From Bacillota bacterium (GTDB lineage: Bacteria; Bacillota; Clostridia; Christensenellales; Aristaeellaceae), in contig WRGP01000196.1 of NCBI GenBank assembly GCA_009787135.1, forward strand, positions 1 to 10,943: a stretch of 10,943 nt of DNA, read 5' to 3'. Numbering within the stretch: position 1 is the stretch's first letter; every line of letters starts with the position of its first letter. Made by a program: the position numbers and the translations under genes. Shown piece after piece: positions 1 to 6,317 of the stretch. Under the pieces are notes generated by a model. It was not told the DNA's origin, made no database searches, and was given only the letters and a program-made list of their open reading frames with translations.

Positions 1-32
1 TCCTCCCTAAAAAACCTTCCTTGCATCTCCAT
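1..32 (-). CDS. Possible start of a minus-strand gene running off the left edge (partial)
   Basis: Read on the minus strand, an ATG at 32-30 is preceded by a purine-rich GGAAGGAG-like Shine-Dalgarno site (about 41-49) at good spacing. It opens a frame beginning Met-Glu-Met-Gln-Gly-Arg-Phe-Phe-Arg-Glu that reaches the window edge without a stop. Only about ten codons are visible, so no family can be assigned. If real, it would be divergent from the permease and would explain the broken permease 5' end as a junction with another locus. It may equally be chance in a purine-rich strand. Confidence 0.22.
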   Translation of the reverse strand, partial: MEMQGRFFRE

Positions 33-75
33 GACCTTCACTCCTTCCCCGCTCTTCCCTGTTCTTAATCGTCGA
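1..75. other. Foreign-looking left edge upstream of the truncated permease
   Basis: These bases do not continue the permease reading frame. The frame closes at a TAA at 66-68, and none of the three forward frames here encodes the hydrophobic first segment expected of this permease family. The stretch is strongly pyrimidine-rich on the + strand, unlike the neighbouring + strand genes, so the minus strand is purine-rich as expected of coding or leader sequence. Permease-like sequence becomes recognisable from about base 84, reading Tyr-Asn-Trp-Leu-Phe. The join lies roughly between 66 and 80. It could be a contig-end or assembly artefact, a deletion, or an insertion edge, and the window alone cannot decide. 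Confidence 0.55.
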
Positions 76-92
76 ACTCACGTTATAATTGG

Positions 93-791
93 TTGTTTAG
101 GAATGGTTCTGACTGGCTCGTCACCGGATACAAGGTTTCCATTTTGCAGGCGGTCGGAGGAACCCTCCTTTCCATGGCCGTCATGACGATGTATGCTTTT
201 ACGACCTCCGTGAAAGCATTCCGGCATCGCCATAAACTGAGTTTTATCTGTTACTTTACCATGGTGTTTCAGGCGGGCGTCCTGCCCTGGTATCTGTTCT
301 GCACGCGTTACTACCATATACAAAACAGTTACGCGGGGCTGATCCTGCCTTACTTGATGAGTCCTTTTCTGATTGTGCTGCTCAGAACCTTTTATCAGGA
401 GGTACCTGACGAAATGCAGGAAGCCGCTAAGATCGACGGGGCGAACCCATTCCAGGCATTTGTCCGAATCATGCTTCCGCTGGCAAAACCGGGTATAGCG
501 ACGGTGACGATGTATGTGGCTCTCGCCTATTGGAACGATATGTACCTTGCGTTATACCTGATGACCAAGGACAGCTTTTATCCTCTGCAATACCGGCTGT
601 ACTCCATTCTGTCTAATGTGCAGTTCCTGGTCAGCTCGCAGGCTGCGGGCATCGGCAACAGAGTGAAGCTTCCCACGGAAACGGTGAAGATGGCGCTGAC
701 TTGTATTACGATAGGTCCTATAATTTTCCTGTATCCATTTGTCCAGAAGTATTTTGTGAAGGGAGTAATGGCCGGTGCCGTCAAAGGATAA
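93..791 (+). CDS. Carbohydrate ABC transporter permease (LplC/MalG type), 5'-truncated
   Basis: This is an inner-membrane subunit of a sugar ABC importer and forms the channel with a second permease. The 232 visible residues carry the family's binding-protein-dependent transport core: several hydrophobic segments and the EAA loop at about 109-130 (Glu110-Ala-Ala, then Asp-Gly-Ala and a Leu-Pro), which contacts the ATPase. The ending (Tyr-Phe-Val-Lys-Gly...Ala-Val-Lys-Gly) is typical of LplC-like proteins. Relatives are usually about 290-300 residues, so the first membrane segment (about 60 residues) is missing. The TTG at 93 has no Shine-Dalgarno and is only the first nominal start; family-like sequence extends slightly upstream (from about 84), but an in-frame stop at 66-68 blocks it. 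The solute-binding protein gene follows 35 nt downstream. No partner permease or ATPase is present. Confidence 0.85.
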   Translation: MFRNGSDWLVTGYKVSILQAVGGTLLSMAVMTMYAFTTSVKAFRHRHKLSFICYFTMVFQAGVLPWYLFCTRYYHIQNSYAGLILPYLMSPFLIVLLRTFYQEVPDEMQEAAKIDGANPFQAFVRIMLPLAKPGIATVTMYVALAYWNDMYLALYLMTKDSFYPLQYRLYSILSNVQFLVSSQAAGIGNRVKLPTETVKMALTCITIGPIIFLYPFVQKYFVKGVMAGAVKG

Positions 792-826
792 CCGGTTTAT
801 TATATAAAAATAAAGGGAGGATCACT

Positions 827-2296
827 ATGTTTAGGAAAATCGTTTGCGTGACCCTGGCGCTGTGCATGAGCTTGATCGCTATAGGCAGCGTCGCATTGGC
901 TGACCGTCCGGATGAGTTCGTTAAGCTGTCAATCTTCATGCCTGGCGCTCAGACTGGCAGGATGAAGGATTTCGCGGAGAACGAGTTAAAGGACAAGATG
1001 CTGGAAGATCTCAATTGCGAGCTGGACTTCTTCTATGAGGACTGGGGCCAATACTGGAACAAGTTGGGCCTGTTGCTTTCAGGCGGCGAGGACATCGACT
1101 TCTTCTGGGATGGCATCGGAGCGCTTGCCAACCACTACGCCCGGCAGGAAGTCCTGCCGCTGGACGACCTGCTTGAGGAATACGGGCAGGATCTCCTGAA
1201 GAACATCCCCATCAAGAACTTTGACACTGCCAGGATGGCCGACGGAAAGATTTACGCCATCCCATCGCAGGCCGCTGCGGCGTCCGGTAAGTTCTACTCG
1301 GTACTCGTGCGGCAGGATCTGCTGGAAGGCGTCGGGATGAGCAAGATCGAAACCATCGCCGACCTGGAGCAGTTCGCGGAGCTGGCCAAGGACGTGTATC
1401 CCGATAAGGTCGGTCTGGTCGAACGGACGATGTTCCGCCCGCTTACAAGAGGACTGACGGACAAAAACATTGCTACTTGGCCGCTCAATCAGGAACTGTT
1501 TTGGGTGGATGAAGACGATGCGGCTTCGACGGTTCAAAGCATCTTTGACACGGACTTCTTCAAGGCATACTGCGAGCTTATATATTCCTGGATTCAAAAG
1601 GGCTATACGACCGAGCAGGTCATGTCTATGGCCGAAGAGTTGGATCGTATCTGGAACAACGGCGAGGGCCTATTCCGCGTAGGCGCCGTGTCCAGGCCGT
1701 TGGAAGAGATCAGCAAGCTGCTTCCGACCGATCCTGACGCGAAGCTGATGGAATACTTCATTTCCCCCGAAAAGCCCAGGTACATTGAGTACGCCAGCAA
1801 CGAGGCGATGTCTATCCCGACCTATTGCAAGGATCCGGCGCGCGTCATGATGTACTTGAACTGGACGCTCGCGAGCCAGGACAATTACAACTTCCTGCTT
1901 TTCGGCGTTGAGGGCAAGGACTATACCATCGATGAAAACGGCAGGATGAACCGGAACGTGCAGGACGATTTGATCTACGAGTGGATGTGGAGAAACAATA
2001 ATTACATCATTTACCCCAACACCGTTTCCGACGAGTATATCGCGGCGTGCGAAACATGGGATACAGGAGCGCCGTACTCCAAGCTGTTTGGCTTCAACTT
2101 CGACCAGGAATCCGTCAAGGTTGAAAAGGCGGCTGTCGAGGCTGTATACGCCGAGTTTGTACAGCCGCTGGTTTTCGGTCTGATCGAGCCGACAGACGAA
2201 GCCATTGCGCAAGCCATCGATATGCTTAACGGCGCTGGCTTTGCGGAGTACATGGCTGAAATGAACGCGCAAATCCAGGCGCATAACAGCAAGTAA
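827..2296 (+). CDS. Extracellular solute-binding protein of the sugar ABC importer (LplA-like, DUF3502-type C-terminus)
   Basis: It captures the sugar outside the membrane and delivers it to the permease encoded just upstream. The ATG at 827 is chosen because GGGAGG (815-820) sits 6 nt before it and because it opens a signal peptide: Met-Phe-Arg-Lys, a hydrophobic core, then Ala-Leu-Ala|Asp with likely cleavage after residue 25. There is no lipobox; Cys13 is preceded by Leu-Ala-Leu and lacks the small residue required at -1. The 489-residue length, the early 'VKLSIFMPG' strand, and the C-terminal part (from about residue 310, with 'MYLNWTLASQDNYNFLLFG') resemble LplA/YtcQ-like binding proteins with a DUF3502-type C-terminal region. 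Members commonly bind oligosaccharides of plant or host origin, but the ligand here is unknown. Two stem-loops follow the stop codon and may stabilise this message. Confidence 0.9.
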   Translation: MFRKIVCVTLALCMSLIAIGSVALADRPDEFVKLSIFMPGAQTGRMKDFAENELKDKMLEDLNCELDFFYEDWGQYWNKLGLLLSGGEDIDFFWDGIGALANHYARQEVLPLDDLLEEYGQDLLKNIPIKNFDTARMADGKIYAIPSQAAAASGKFYSVLVRQDLLEGVGMSKIETIADLEQFAELAKDVYPDKVGLVERTMFRPLTRGLTDKNIATWPLNQELFWVDEDDAASTVQSIFDTDFFKAYCELIYSWIQKGYTTEQVMSMAEELDRIWNNGEGLFRVGAVSRPLEEISKLLPTDPDAKLMEYFISPEKPRYIEYASNEAMSIPTYCKDPARVMMYLNWTLASQDNYNFLLFGVEGKDYTIDENGRMNRNVQDDLIYEWMWRNNNYIIYPNTVSDEYIAACETWDTGAPYSKLFGFNFDQESVKVEKAAVEAVYAEFVQPLVFGLIEPTDEAIAQAIDMLNGAGFAEYMAEMNAQIQAHNSK

Positions 2297-2297
2297 A

Positions 2298-2334
2298 CGT
2301 TAAGATGAAAAAAGCGTTCATTTTCATCTCAACG
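2298..2334 (+). repeat. Stem-loop sequestering the ATG at 2305
   Basis: Bases 2298-2311 pair with 2321-2334 at 13 of 14 positions (single A-C mismatch at 2302/2330), leaving a 9-nt loop. The inner nine pairs are perfect. The ATG at 2305-2307 lies entirely inside the left arm, so a folded transcript would hide it from ribosomes. The structure starts two bases after the binding-protein stop codon. It may act as an mRNA 3'-end stabiliser for the binding-protein transcript, as a translational gate for the next gene, or both. The pairing is read directly; the role is inferred. Confidence 0.6.
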
Positions 2335-3840
2335 ATAGCGCTGGTCATAGGGGGAGCGGTTTCGCTCCCCCTCTTTCAAAAGGGGTGGGCAGACATGGCG
2401 GCGGAAACCGTAACGATTTTCCCCGTGGAACATACGGGTGCCATACGCAACCCGATGATGGGTTTGATGGAGCGCGGGCGGCCCTTATATGACAAGAGCA
2501 TCCCGTTGGATTACAACCCCTGGTCAACATTGATTCACTCGTACATGGCATGGAACGATATTGAAAACACGGAAGCAGACGGAATAGACAAAATTCACGA
2601 TTTTTGCGAGGCCCTCTGGCGCGATAAAGACGGTGTCGGCGTTGAAACCTTCAATATGAAGGTGGTTCCGCGCATATTTCTGAATTATCCCGGAAAAGGC
2701 ATGTGCTGGCCGGATGATATGGACAAAGAGGACTATGAAAGCGAGCGATTTAACGCCCGGCTATCCAGGTTGGTGGAGCGTCTAGGGCAACTGTGGAATA
2801 ACGATCCCCGCGTCGCGTTCGTCCAAATAGGCATCATTGGCCAATGGGGCGAGCACCACCATCCCTACCCCACAAAAGCGCAGCAAATACTCCTAGGGGA
2901 TTTGTTCACGAAGTATTTTCCGGATAAAATGATTTCCATACGCTACGCGGGCACGTTCAAGGATTATGACTTCGGCGGGTACTGGGACTCGTTCGGATGT
3001 TCCTCGGAAGGGAATGATTACGACAGCTTTTTCAACGGGCGGCAGACATGGAAACGCCAGATCATGCACGGCGAGATCAGCTATAATTTCGGCTCCCGCA
3101 TAAATATTGGCATGACCGCCACGGATAGCATGTTCGTCCCGCACCGGTATTTTCTGATCAATGAGGTACGCCGCCTTCACACCAGCGCGCTGATGTGGGT
3201 CGCGGATTACGGAGAATATGACGAGGAATGGAAGCCGGGGAATACCTGGGACGAGGAAGAGCTTCAGCGGGGCGCGGCGATCGTTCAGCGGAATATGGGT
3301 TATCGTTTTACGCTCCTAAGCTTTACGTACCCGAAACAGGTATCGCCCGAGAATAACTTTACCGTGCGGTTTGAAGTGCGCAATGATGGTTCGGCACCGT
3401 TTTACTACGACTGGCCGGTGGAGTTAAGCCTTAAGGATCCTGCTTCCGGGGAAATCGTGTGGCGGGGAACTTTTGAAACGGATATCCGTGAATGGATGCC
3501 GGGCAACGGGTATCGCGGAGAATGGGCCGCCTCCCGCTATCCGGAGGAGTGGGGCGAGAGCATACTGGAGTATGAATCCCCGCCGGATGTATATAGCGCG
3601 GAATCCACGTTCAAGCTTCCAGAAAACATTCCGGCCGGAGAGTATATCATAAGCCTCGCTGTCCTGGATTCTGCGGGAAACCTGCCCAGTCTGCGTTTCT
3701 CAATTATGAATTACCAAACAGGCGGTTATCATCCGATGGGGTATGTTGGCGTGGGGCAGGAACCGGGGGTCTGTGAAATCGATTCCGTCTTATTTGACGA
3801 TATAACCGCAGATCGAACGCTTCGGTACGTGTTGGATTAA
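2305..3840 (+). CDS. DUF4832-like TIM-barrel glycoside hydrolase (putative)
   Basis: It probably cleaves a glycosidic bond in the imported or extracellular sugar chain; the substrate is unknown. From 2305 the protein has 511 residues. An N-terminal Met-Lys-Lys plus about 20 hydrophobic residues looks like a signal peptide. The Asn-Pro-Met-Met-Gly-Leu motif (about 49-54) corresponds to the family's NPxxG entry. The segment 'SYMAWNDIE' (about 79-87) matches the W-x-x-x-E strand of clan-A-like barrels. 'VQIGIIGQWGEHH' places a candidate acid/base at Glu183, and 'MHGEISYNFG' offers Glu257 as a possible nucleophile. A beta-sandwich region follows (about 330-500). Family placement rests on motif recall and catalytic roles are inferred. 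The start is uncertain: the ATG at 2305 lacks a good Shine-Dalgarno and sits in a hairpin, while the ATG at 2395 has AGGGGTGGG. The stop codon overlaps the next gene's AAGGAG site. Confidence 0.7.
   Translation: MKKAFIFISTIALVIGGAVSLPLFQKGWADMAAETVTIFPVEHTGAIRNPMMGLMERGRPLYDKSIPLDYNPWSTLIHSYMAWNDIENTEADGIDKIHDFCEALWRDKDGVGVETFNMKVVPRIFLNYPGKGMCWPDDMDKEDYESERFNARLSRLVERLGQLWNNDPRVAFVQIGIIGQWGEHHHPYPTKAQQILLGDLFTKYFPDKMISIRYAGTFKDYDFGGYWDSFGCSSEGNDYDSFFNGRQTWKRQIMHGEISYNFGSRINIGMTATDSMFVPHRYFLINEVRRLHTSALMWVADYGEYDEEWKPGNTWDEEELQRGAAIVQRNMGYRFTLLSFTYPKQVSPENNFTVRFEVRNDGSAPFYYDWPVELSLKDPASGEIVWRGTFETDIREWMPGNGYRGEWAASRYPEEWGESILEYESPPDVYSAESTFKLPENIPAGEYIISLAVLDSAGNLPSLRFSIMNYQTGGYHPMGYVGVGQEPGVCEIDSVLFDDITADRTLRYVLD
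2349..2372 (+). terminator. Perfect GC-rich stem-loop, possible leaky terminator or mRNA-protecting hairpin
   Basis: Bases 2349-2358 pair perfectly with 2363-2372 (10 bp, run of five G against five C, GTTT loop). Downstream is CTCTTTC, a weak U-tract, so termination would be partial at best. It lies 14 nt after the preceding stem-loop and about 50 nt after the binding-protein stop codon. Hairpins in this position commonly let a binding-protein gene be expressed above downstream genes, as in malE-malF. If the downstream gene starts at 2305, the hairpin is inside its signal-peptide codons; if it starts at 2395, the hairpin is intercistronic. Confidence 0.45.
2381..2389 (+). promoter_or_regulatory. 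Alternative ribosome-binding site for an ATG at 2395
   Basis: AGGGGTGGG precedes an in-frame ATG at 2395 by 5 nt and is a better Shine-Dalgarno match than anything before the ATG at 2305. Use of this start would give a hydrolase of 481 residues without a signal peptide, and would leave both stem-loops in untranslated RNA. It competes with the upstream start, which is favoured by its signal-peptide-like N-terminus. Confidence 0.35.
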
Positions 3841-3851
3841 GGAGCGCGGGT

Positions 3852-4727
3852 ATGAGTTGGGTAAAGTATGCCGGAAACCCCGTACTGGGCAGTGAGACGC
3901 TTGGCGTTTGCTTCGATGTGTTCCTGTTGAAATCGGATGGCGAGCTGCGCATGTATTTTTCATGGCGTGATAAAAAATCACTGGCGGTGTCAGTAAGCGT
4001 GGATGGCGTCCATTGGAGCACGCCTCGTATTGTGCTGGAACCGCTCCTGTCGTCCGGCTGGGAGGATGATTTGAACCGTAACTGTGTGGTATTCCGAGAT
4101 CATACATACCATATGTGGTATACCGGCCAGGCGAGAGGTGGAAGCTGCATCGGTTATGCCACAAGTACGGACGGTTTTCATTTTGTACGCCATGGTGACC
4201 CGGCGTTGATTCCGGAACGCTTCTGGGAGAAACGTTCCGTGATGAACCCGCATGTCCTTTATGATGAAACGCTTGGGCAATACAGGATGTGGTACTGCGG
4301 CGGCGAGACATATGAACCCGACGCGATAGGATACGCGGTCAGTAGCGACGGGATCCGCTGGGTCAAACACCCGGCGAACCCCGTCTTTACCGCTGATATT
4401 GGCCTGTGGTATGAAAAGGATCGTGTGGGCGCGTGCCAGGTGATAGCGCTAGACAATGGATACTGGATGTTCTATATAGGATATGAGGATATCGATACAG
4501 CACGAATATGCCTTGCACGTTCCCCCGACGGCGTAACGCGCTGGGAAAGAAGCATAAACAATCCACTGGTCTCCCCCACACCCGGCGAATGGGATGAGGA
4601 CGCCTGTTATAAGCCGTTCGCCTTCTATGATGAAGGAGCCAATGAATGGCGCCTGTACTATAACGGTCGTCGCAGGAATCGTGAATATATAGGTTTTGCG
4701 TCGAACGCGGGAAGTGTATTAAAGTAA
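3852..4727 (+). CDS. Five-bladed beta-propeller glycosidase of the GH43/GH32/GH130 type
   Basis: This is a probable cytoplasmic enzyme acting on imported oligosaccharide by hydrolysis or phosphorolysis; there is no signal peptide. The 291 residues fall into five repeats, at about 21-60, 73-119, 129-178, 191-239 and 251-286. Most repeats read as a 'Tyr-x-Met-Trp-Tyr-x-Gly' strand, an 'Ile-Gly-Tyr-Ala-x-Ser' strand, then Asp-Gly and Trp. Repeats 2 to 5 are each preceded by a tryptophan-acidic segment (W70EDD, W125EK, W186YEKD, W247DED). This is the architecture of GH43, GH32, GH117 and GH130 propellers, whose catalytic acids line the central pore. Asp22, Asp72/73, Glu126, Glu187/Asp190 and Asp248-250 are candidates, but I cannot assign roles. 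The ATG at 3852 follows AAGGAG (3839-3844) by 7 nt, and this site overlaps the upstream stop codon, indicating translational coupling. Exact family is uncertain. Confidence 0.75.
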   Translation: MSWVKYAGNPVLGSETLGVCFDVFLLKSDGELRMYFSWRDKKSLAVSVSVDGVHWSTPRIVLEPLLSSGWEDDLNRNCVVFRDHTYHMWYTGQARGGSCIGYATSTDGFHFVRHGDPALIPERFWEKRSVMNPHVLYDETLGQYRMWYCGGETYEPDAIGYAVSSDGIRWVKHPANPVFTADIGLWYEKDRVGACQVIALDNGYWMFYIGYEDIDTARICLARSPDGVTRWERSINNPLVSPTPGEWDEDACYKPFAFYDEGANEWRLYYNGRRRNREYIGFASNAGSVLK

Positions 4728-4759
4728 TTACACTTGATACGCGTGAAAGAGGTTACGAT

Positions 4760-6223
4760 ATGATCTTAAAACCGGAAATGTTCGAAAAATACATTGCGCT
4801 TTTTAGCTCGGAAAATGCTGGGGCACCCATGGGTGATACTGATTTAGCGTTGCAATGGCTTACGCAAAATGTCCCGTTATTTGAATGCCCCGATAAAGAT
4901 ATTGAGGAGGTGTACTTCTTTCGCTGGTGGGTGTACAGTCAGCACGTCAAACGCACGGCGGACGGATATATCATCACCGAATTCCATCCCAATGTCCCGT
5001 GGGCGGGAAAGCATAACGCTATTGTTTGCGCCGCTGGCCATCATATACGCGAAGGACGATGGCTTGCGGACAAAACGTATATGGAGGACTACATTCGGTT
5101 CTGGTACCAAAAAGGCGGGCCTATTCGGGCTTATAGCAACTGGCTCGGCGCGGCTGTATGGCAGTATTGCGCGGTCAAGGGCGATTTCAACCTTGCGGCC
5201 AGCTTGCTAGATGATTTTGTGATGGATTACGGAGAATGGGAACGGACGAATCTTCATGAAAGCGGGTTGTTTTGGTCCGGCGATGACAGAGATGGGATGG
5301 AATTTTCTATCAGCGGGAGCGGCTTGAGGCCGACGTTGAATTCGTATATGTACGGATATGCTTCCACAATATCGAAAACCGCCAAGCTTGCGGGGAAAAA
5401 AGAGGTTTCCGTAGAGTTTGACAAAAAAGCGCGGGCGCTTCGCCGGTTAATCAATGAAAAGCTCTGGGATCCTAACAGTGGTTTTTATAAAGTTTTACCA
5501 CTTGATGCAAAGGGCTTACCGCTTAATGATTGGAACAATGTCGATCCTGCCCGTAATGTGCGGGAGCTTTTAGGGTATACGCCATGGTATTTTGATATAC
5601 CTGATAACGGCAAGGATGGCGCATGGCGACGGCTGACGGACCACAAAGGCTTCAATGCCCCATTCGGTCCCACAACGGTGGAGCGAAGCCATCCGCGTTT
5701 TATGTCAGCACACCAACATGAATGCCTGTGGAATGGGCCTTCATGGCCGTTTGCCACTTCGGTGACGCTCACAGCCATGCTGAACAGTTCGTGCGCAAGA
5801 GACGGTTTCTTTCATTTATTGCGCGCATACGCGCGTTGCCATACGCGGCGGACAAAGTCGGATGGTACGGCAGTGCGCTGGCTGGATGAAAATATTAATC
5901 CGTTTACAGGAGAATGGTTATCGAGAAGCATACTGGAAAGCTGGGGTTGGCCAGCGGAAAAGGGCGGATTTGAACGCGGAAAATACTATAATCATTCGAC
6001 ATATTGTGATTTAATCATAACAGGGCTGGCCGGTTTGAAGCCTCGGAGTGACGATATTATTGAAGTTCGTCCGCTTATTCCAGATTCATGGGATTATTTT
6101 TGTCTTGATTCCGTTTCTTATCATGGCCGCTCCGTTACCATACTCTATGACAAATGTGGTGAACGTTACGGGATTGGGAAAGGGGCCTTTGTGTGTCTTG
6201 ATGGAACGTTTTTCCTTTTATAA
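4760..6223 (+). CDS. (alpha/alpha)6-barrel glycoside hydrolase, GH63/MGH1-like
   Basis: This is a probable cytoplasmic inverting glycosidase; no signal peptide is present. Of 487 residues, about 50-430 form a helical toroid like trehalase, GH63 and mannosylglycerate-hydrolase-like enzymes. 'HESGLFWSGDDRDGMEFSIS' (166-185) lies where these families carry the general acid; Asp176, Asp178 and Glu181 are candidates. 'WNGPSWPF' (324-331) is the characteristic W-x-G-P-x-W-P signature. 'WLDENINPFTGEWLSRSILE' (374-393), with Glu377 or Glu393, may supply the base, and 'YYNHSTYCDLIITGL' follows. The last 50 residues look like the C-terminal beta-domain of GH36- or GH65-type enzymes. The ATG at 4760 has AAAGAGGT (4746-4752) upstream, and the gene starts 32 nt after the propeller gene. 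Substrate is unknown. It is the last gene before the regulatory operon's promoter, and no clear terminator follows it. Confidence 0.78.
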   Translation: MILKPEMFEKYIALFSSENAGAPMGDTDLALQWLTQNVPLFECPDKDIEEVYFFRWWVYSQHVKRTADGYIITEFHPNVPWAGKHNAIVCAAGHHIREGRWLADKTYMEDYIRFWYQKGGPIRAYSNWLGAAVWQYCAVKGDFNLAASLLDDFVMDYGEWERTNLHESGLFWSGDDRDGMEFSISGSGLRPTLNSYMYGYASTISKTAKLAGKKEVSVEFDKKARALRRLINEKLWDPNSGFYKVLPLDAKGLPLNDWNNVDPARNVRELLGYTPWYFDIPDNGKDGAWRRLTDHKGFNAPFGPTTVERSHPRFMSAHQHECLWNGPSWPFATSVTLTAMLNSSCARDGFFHLLRAYARCHTRRTKSDGTAVRWLDENINPFTGEWLSRSILESWGWPAEKGGFERGKYYNHSTYCDLIITGLAGLKPRSDDIIEVRPLIPDSWDYFCLDSVSYHGRSVTILYDKCGERYGIGKGAFVCLDGTFFLL

Positions 6224-6231
6224 GTGAATAA

Positions 6232-6260
6232 TTGCGACTTTTTCGAATTTGTTGTATACT
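6232..6260 (+). promoter_or_regulatory. Sigma-A-like promoter for the regulatory operon
   Basis: TTGCGA (6232-6237) and TATACT (6255-6260) are separated by exactly 17 nt. The -10 box matches TATAAT at five of six positions and the -35 box matches TTGACA at four of six. Transcription would begin near 6267, giving a leader of about 50 nt before the kinase start. It lies in the 94-nt gap between the last hydrolase and the kinase, so the regulators can be expressed independently of the transport and hydrolase genes. Confidence 0.6.
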
Positions 6261-6298
6261 ATGCATAAAACATCGCATTTAGGTATGCGCGGCGGAAC

Positions 6299-6303
6299 GG
6301 AGG
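6299..6303 (+). promoter_or_regulatory. Widely spaced ribosome-binding site of the sensor kinase
   Basis: GGAGG ends 14 nt before the GTG at 6318, longer than the usual 5-10 nt. An in-frame TAA at 6306-6308 prevents any start further upstream, and no ATG lies in the gap, so the GTG is the first possible start. Weak spacing plus a GTG codon suggests low kinase synthesis, which suits a sensor. Confidence 0.5.
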
Positions 6304-6317
6304 CGTAAACGGATCGC

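Noticed and set aside
1079..1597. Minus-strand frame of 172 codons inside the first binding-protein gene
   Set aside because: Shadow of the coding frame; the + strand protein is well supported along its whole length.
3790..4311. Minus-strand frame of 173 codons opposite the propeller gene
   Set aside because: Antisense to a gene with clear five-fold repeat structure; the translation shows no domain and no convincing ribosome site was seen.
4712..4735. Seven-base inverted repeat flanking the stop codon of the propeller gene
   Set aside because: AT-rich, 10-nt loop, no following T-run; too weak to call a terminator in an otherwise continuous operon.
6261..6308. Fifteen-codon frame upstream of the kinase as a leader peptide gene
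   Set aside because: Its ATG lies before the predicted transcript start and has no Shine-Dalgarno; only the seven-codon inner frame could be transcribed, and its ribosome site is weak.
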